From contig NZ_JALKAP010000001.1 in NCBI RefSeq assembly GCF_023016045.1, forward strand, positions 534,785 through 598,784: a DNA stretch of 64,000 bases, in the 5' to 3' direction. Position 1 is the stretch's first letter, and the number at the start of each line of letters is the position of its first letter. A model generated the notes under the pieces. It did not search any database. It saw only the letters and a list, made by a program, of their open reading frames with translations, and was not told the DNA's origin. The position numbers and the translations under genes were made by a program. The DNA is from Marinobacter sp. S6332 (lineage in GTDB: Bacteria > Pseudomonadota > Gammaproteobacteria > Pseudomonadales > Oleiphilaceae). This document shows, one piece after another, positions 60,438-64,000 of the stretch.

Positions 60438-60547
60438 AACCGTTCTGGTCATCCCTCCCGAAAATGTCTGTAGCCAAGGATAGCTACAGCCAAGCTCCCC
60501 ATGGATGGGTTCACGAGCGGTTTTCGGAAGGGATGACCAGAGCGGTT
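60438..60547. repeat. 110-base palindromic element between nrdA and nrdB
   Basis: The 27-base arms at 60438-60464 and 60521-60547 are inverted repeats of each other with 25 of 27 positions matching; the left arm begins AACCGTTCTGGTCATCCC. A smaller stem lies between them (GTAGC-N8-GCTAC, 60469-60486). The layout resembles an interspersed palindromic or MITE-like element. It ends 42 bases before the nrdB start. Confidence 0.7.
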
Positions 60548-60589
60548 CCGCACCAAAATTGCAGGCTTAACACTAAGAGGACACCACCC

Positions 60590-61648
60590 ATGCTGAACTG
60601 GGACGACGAAACCAAACCAAAAACCCAGCCCGCTGCAGACAGCAGCGTGGCCCCGGTGAACGTAGACGACAAACGCGTAATCAACGGCGAAACCGACGTA
60701 AACCAGTTGGCCCCCTTCAAGTACCCCTGGGCTTGGGAGTTCTTCATGAACGCCAACAAAAACCACTGGACCCCGCTGGACGTGAACATGAGCCAGGACG
60801 TTCACGACTACCACCACCGCCTGAACCCGGCAGAAAAGCACGTGTTTGAAAACGTGGTGGCCTACCTCACCACCTCCGACATACTGGCCATGCGCAACAT
60901 TGGTCTGGCGGTGATGGAGAAGATGACTGCGCCTGAGCTACAGATATATCAGGCACGCCAAGTGTACGAAGAGGCCCTGCACACCTGGACCTACCAGCAC
61001 TGCATTGAAACCCTCAACCTGGACCAAAGCGAAATTTACAACCGCTACCGCGTGGTGCCGCAAATAAACGCAAAAATCCAGATGGCAAACCGCCGCCTGG
61101 ACGCCGCCATGCGCTCCGACCTGAACCTGCGGAACAAAGACGACCTGCAAGAATTCATCATGTCATACCTGTTCTTTGCAGCGGTGTTTGAAGGTTGCTG
61201 GTTCTACAACGGCTTCAGCCCCATCTTCGCCCTACAACGCCGCGGCCTGATGCGCGGCACGGGTGAGCAGTTCCAATACATACTGCGCGACGAAGCCATG
61301 CACTTCGCCTTCGGCCTGAAAGTGGTGAACCAGATACTGGAAGAAGAAAACATCAGCTTCGATCCCAAAGCCGTGCGTGAAATGTGGGAAGAATCCGAAG
61401 CCGCCGAAAGCGACTACGCCAACTACATTCTGCGGGACCCCATCCTTGGCTACTCGGCGGAATACCACACAGAGCAATTCCGCTTCATAGCTAACCGAAG
61501 AGCCCGCACCGTAGGGCTGGAAGAGCCCTTCCCGGGGGCGAAAAACGTATCACCGTGGCTGGAAGAACAAGCCACCATGCGCAAAGAAAAGAACTTCTTT
61601 GAAACGCGGGTGATTGAGTACCAGACCGGGGCTCAGTTGGAGTGGTGA
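60590..61648 (+). CDS. nrdB: Class Ia ribonucleoside-diphosphate reductase, beta subunit
   Basis: The 352-residue diiron tyrosyl-radical subunit has FKYPWAWEFFMNANKNHWTP, YNRYRVVPQINAKIQMANRR, the diiron helix segments AVFEGCWFYNGFSPIFALQR and LRDEAMHFAFGLKVVNQI, and the C-terminal NrdA-binding tail. The start at 60590 (MLNWDDETKP) has AGAGGA upstream. It lies 245 bases after nrdA, a gap filled with palindromic repeats. Confidence 0.96.
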   Translation: MLNWDDETKPKTQPAADSSVAPVNVDDKRVINGETDVNQLAPFKYPWAWEFFMNANKNHWTPLDVNMSQDVHDYHHRLNPAEKHVFENVVAYLTTSDILAMRNIGLAVMEKMTAPELQIYQARQVYEEALHTWTYQHCIETLNLDQSEIYNRYRVVPQINAKIQMANRRLDAAMRSDLNLRNKDDLQEFIMSYLFFAAVFEGCWFYNGFSPIFALQRRGLMRGTGEQFQYILRDEAMHFAFGLKVVNQILEEENISFDPKAVREMWEESEAAESDYANYILRDPILGYSAEYHTEQFRFIANRRARTVGLEEPFPGAKNVSPWLEEQATMRKEKNFFETRVIEYQTGAQLEW

Positions 61649-61672
61649 GTACTCACAAACGCTGAGCTGCGC

Positions 61673-62632
61673 TCATCCCAACGGACTGCGAACCCCCGCA
61701 AAACCTTGCCCTAAAACGTGGGTATAGATTTGGGTGGTTCGCAGGTCTGCGTGGCCGAGTAGATCTTGTACTGTGCGGATATCGTTACCACGTTTTAGAA
61801 GTTCCGTGGCGAAGGTGTGGCGGAAGGTGTGGCAACTGGCAGGTTTATGGATACCGACAGCCTTTGCCGCACCGCGCACAGAGCGTTGTACGGATGTAAT
61901 ATGGCGATGGTGTCGGGATACATTGCCTAGATTGTCTGTACACAAAACCGGAGAGGAAAAGAGCCACTGCCACGCTAAGGAACGGCTTGCTCCGGGATAC
62001 TTGCGAGCGAGCGCGAAGGGCATACTGACCGGGTGCAGAAACTCCTCACTGCGCTGCTGCCAAGCTTTGCGGATGCTCTCAACATGGTTCTGAAGCGGCT
62101 CAATCAGCGTGGCAGGTAATAAAGTGGTTCTATCTTTGGCACCTTTTCCATCGCGCACGGTGATTACCTGCTGTTGAAAATCCAGATCCTTGATGCGCAG
62201 ACGACAGGCCTCGGTTACCCGCAAACCAGAGCCATACATGAGGGATGCTATCAGCTTATTAGGTTCACTGAGATGGTTGATGATGCGCATCGCTTCATCG
62301 TGCGTGAGCACCACGGGCAACTTACGAGGCTTCTTTGCCCGGACTACATCTCCAATCTCGCCGAGTGGAGTCCCGAATACCTTGTCGTACAAAAACACCA
62401 AAGAGTTCAGCGCCTGTGCCTGCGTGGCTGCAGAAACATTGCGATGTACGGCAAGCCAGGTCAAAAACTCATTAACCTCCGGCGGGCCCATATCTCGTGG
62501 GTGTTTCATTTGGTGGAAACGAATGAAGTAGCGAATCCAGTACCAATAGGTTTTCTCGGTACGAATGCTGTAATGATTGACGCGAATCACCGCGCGAACC
62601 TGATCGCGTAAACGAGGCTGCTTTCCTTGCAT
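61673..62632 (-). CDS. intI: Integron integrase IntI (tyrosine recombinase)
   Basis: The 319-residue tyrosine recombinase is an integron integrase. The N-terminal SAM-like domain includes HPRDMGPPEVNEFLTWLAVH. The catalytic residues are present: Arg in YGSGLRVTEACRLR, Lys in VRDGKGAKDR, His and Arg in SCHTFRHTFATELL, a further His in LLGHADLRTTQ and the nucleophile Tyr in QIYTHV. The IntI-specific insert YPGASRSLAWQWLFSS separates it from XerCD. The gene is intact and convergent with nrdB. An ISL3 element begins 34 bases upstream of its start. Confidence 0.93.
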   Translation of the reverse strand: MQGKQPRLRDQVRAVIRVNHYSIRTEKTYWYWIRYFIRFHQMKHPRDMGPPEVNEFLTWLAVHRNVSAATQAQALNSLVFLYDKVFGTPLGEIGDVVRAKKPRKLPVVLTHDEAMRIINHLSEPNKLIASLMYGSGLRVTEACRLRIKDLDFQQQVITVRDGKGAKDRTTLLPATLIEPLQNHVESIRKAWQQRSEEFLHPVSMPFALARKYPGASRSLAWQWLFSSPVLCTDNLGNVSRHHRHITSVQRSVRGAAKAVGIHKPASCHTFRHTFATELLKRGNDIRTVQDLLGHADLRTTQIYTHVLGQGFAGVRSPLG

Positions 62633-62653
62633 TGTGGGCTCCCTGCCATAGGC

Positions 62654-62665
62654 CTGTATATTTAG
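62654..62665. promoter_or_regulatory. Possible half of a LexA box cut by the insertion sequence
   Basis: CTGT (62654-62657) is followed by eight bases (62658-62665) and then directly by the insertion sequence. LexA boxes have CTGT-N8-ACAG, and integron integrase genes are often LexA-controlled. The site is 21 bases upstream of the intI start. The matching ACAG would lie after the target duplication, outside the window. Confidence 0.35.
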
Positions 62666-64000
62666 GGGTCTTCACTTATCATGGTGGGTAACCCTTTATT
62701 TTCCTGCTGCTTTTGGTCACTGTTGTCGCATCCGATTAACTCAATGGATGGGGACCAACGTTGGATCAATACACCCTCTACGAACACATTCTAGGGCTGT
62801 CCTCTCCTTGGCTTGTATCAGGCGTCGAACTGGATAAGAGTCAGGGAGAAGTCGTCGTTCAGGTCAGTCTGGACAAAGGCGCTAAGCTTGTCTGCCCCCG
62901 CTGTGGCGATGCCTGCCCGGGCTACGACTCGCGGGAACGTCGTTGGCGTCATCTCGATACTTGTCAGTTCCGAACGCAAGTGGTTGCTCAGGTTCCTCGT
63001 GTGCAGTGTCCCGAGCATGGCTGTCTGACGATCAGTGTTCCTTGGGCTGAACAGAACAGCCGGTACACACTCCTATTTGAAGCCTTCGTTATCAGCTGGC
63101 TCAGGGCAGCCTCAATCTCTGCGGTCAGCAAGCAGTTGCGCCTGAGCTGGACTGCCATCGACAACATCATGGAACGGGCTGTGCGACGTGGTCTGGCTAA
63201 TGCTCCTGACCGAGATACGTCACGGCTAGCCGTCGATGAGACGGCATTTCGTAAAGGGCACGACTATGTAACGATCGTTTCTAACGGTCGGGGTCAGGTT
63301 TTGGCCGTGGAGGACGGTCGGTCCTCTGGTAGTCTTGGGCGCTTTTACGCCACTCTGGATGCGTCTCGTAAGCGGTCGATTCTGTCTATCTCCATGGATA
63401 TGAGTCCGGCCTATCAGAAGGCGACATTTGAGCATATCGAGAAAGCCCACCGGAAGATCGCCTTCGACCATTTCCACGTCGCGCAAATGCTGACCCGAAC
63501 GCTTGATGCCACTCGCAAAGCTGACATGGCACGTGCGGATCATTCGATGCGGAAGGAGATCCATCGAAGCCGATACACCTGGCTACGCCATCGCAAGAGC
63601 CTTAAAGAACAGCAGATACAACAGATCAAATATTTGTCCGGCGCTCTCAAAGACACCGGTTTAGTGTGGTATCTCAAGGAGAAAGCGCGAGATATCTGGC
63701 GAGGCTACCGGGTCAAAGGCGCCCGAGCGGCGTGGAAAGAATGGATCCACATGGCTCGACTCACTGAAGTTCGAGCTCTGAGCTCCACAGCAAATCAGAT
63801 CGAAACCAAGCTATTTGGGATCCTCAACGCTATGCGTTTCCGAGCTTCAAATGCCCTTGCGGAAGCGATCAATGGACAGGTTCGAGCGTTAAAGGTCCGA
63901 TCCCGGGGGTTCCGGAACAAGGAGAGGTTCAAGCGGGCGATTCTATTTCACTATGGCGGACTGCCAATGGCACCTGACCCACACAGATAAGTGAAGAGCC
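62666..64000. mobile_element. ISL3-family insertion sequence
   Basis: The left inverted repeat (62666-62689, beginning GGGTCTTCACTTATC) and the right one (63977-64000, reading inwards GGCTCTTCACTTATC) match at most positions over 24 bases and share the ending GTGGGT. Between them is a single transposase gene. The element is 1335 bases if it ends at the last base of the window. The 8 bases before the left repeat (ATATTTAG, 62658-62665) are the expected target duplication; the other copy would be outside the window. Confidence 0.88.
62761..63990 (+). CDS. ISL3-family transposase
   Basis: The 409-residue protein has the N-terminal zinc finger of ISL3 transposases (CPRCGDACPGYDSRERRWRH near residue 44, with a later Cys-x4-Cys-type pair in VQCPEHGC). 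A helix-turn-helix region follows. The DDE-type catalytic domain has SRLAVDETAFRKGHDYVT near residue 158 and SISMDMSPAYQKA near residue 216. A late Glu is in SNALAEAINGQVRALKVRSR. It starts with TTG (GGGGA upstream). Its last codons and stop lie within the right inverted repeat. Confidence 0.93.
   Translation: MDQYTLYEHILGLSSPWLVSGVELDKSQGEVVVQVSLDKGAKLVCPRCGDACPGYDSRERRWRHLDTCQFRTQVVAQVPRVQCPEHGCLTISVPWAEQNSRYTLLFEAFVISWLRAASISAVSKQLRLSWTAIDNIMERAVRRGLANAPDRDTSRLAVDETAFRKGHDYVTIVSNGRGQVLAVEDGRSSGSLGRFYATLDASRKRSILSISMDMSPAYQKATFEHIEKAHRKIAFDHFHVAQMLTRTLDATRKADMARADHSMRKEIHRSRYTWLRHRKSLKEQQIQQIKYLSGALKDTGLVWYLKEKARDIWRGYRVKGARAAWKEWIHMARLTEVRALSSTANQIETKLFGILNAMRFRASNALAEAINGQVRALKVRSRGFRNKERFKRAILFHYGGLPMAPDPHR

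Noticed and set aside
62746..62768. GTTGGAT as an attI core site
   Set aside because: It matches GTTRRRY but lies inside the insertion sequence at the transposase start, so it is a chance match.

Overview
The window reads as the replication-origin region of a marine gammaproteobacterium, most likely Marinobacter or a close relative. Support comes from the oriC-type gene order (dnaN-dnaA | rpmH-rnpA-yidD-yidC-mnmE, then mnmG-rsmG-parAB-atpIBEFHAGDC-glmUS), from several small lipoprotein families common in marine gammaproteobacteria (DUF2959, DUF3833), and from an NhaB sodium/proton antiporter. The genus is an inference from protein style, not a database result.

Layout. 1-8505 is the origin neighbourhood. 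dnaA, dnaN and an ABC1-family kinase read leftwards, and rpmH-rnpA-yidD-yidC and mnmE read rightwards from an AT-rich intergenic stretch with DnaA boxes. 8517-20198 holds accessory metabolism and export: a YchJ/SEC-C protein, lipoproteins, a di-heme peroxidase, a periplasmic solute-binding protein, an acyl-CoA dehydrogenase, an RND efflux pair and an LplT-like MFS carrier. 20204-35590 is a core block: a second DnaA-box cluster, mnmG-rsmG, parAB, the ATP synthase operon with a strong promoter and internal hairpins, then glmU and glmS. 35700-40623 is a leftward phosphonate-type ABC transporter (phnD-phnC-phnE-phnE) behind a glycerophosphodiesterase lipoprotein with a possible Pho box. 40914-42193 contains two decayed genes, a LysM protein and a membrane protein.

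42158-50741 is a zinc-homeostasis island. Two Zur-type operators sit between divergent transcripts. The leftward one encodes an AztD-like lipoprotein, a His-rich outer-membrane barrel, ZnuA and ZnuB. The rightward one encodes a CobW/ZNG1-type GTPase, a ZrgA-like DUF2796 protein and, further on, a LolD/FtsX-like ABC transporter; a DUF3299 protein lies on the opposite strand. No ZnuC ATPase is present. 50879-57155 holds an amidase-pxpB-pxpC operon, nhaB, another solute-binding protein and a DUF3047 protein.

57213-61648 is class Ia ribonucleotide reductase (nrdA, nrdB) behind a cobalamin riboswitch, with two palindromic repeats between the genes. 61673-64000 is an integron integrase whose upstream side, where attI and the SOS operator should lie, is interrupted by an ISL3-family insertion sequence that ends at the last base of the window. 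No tRNA, rRNA or CRISPR array was seen.
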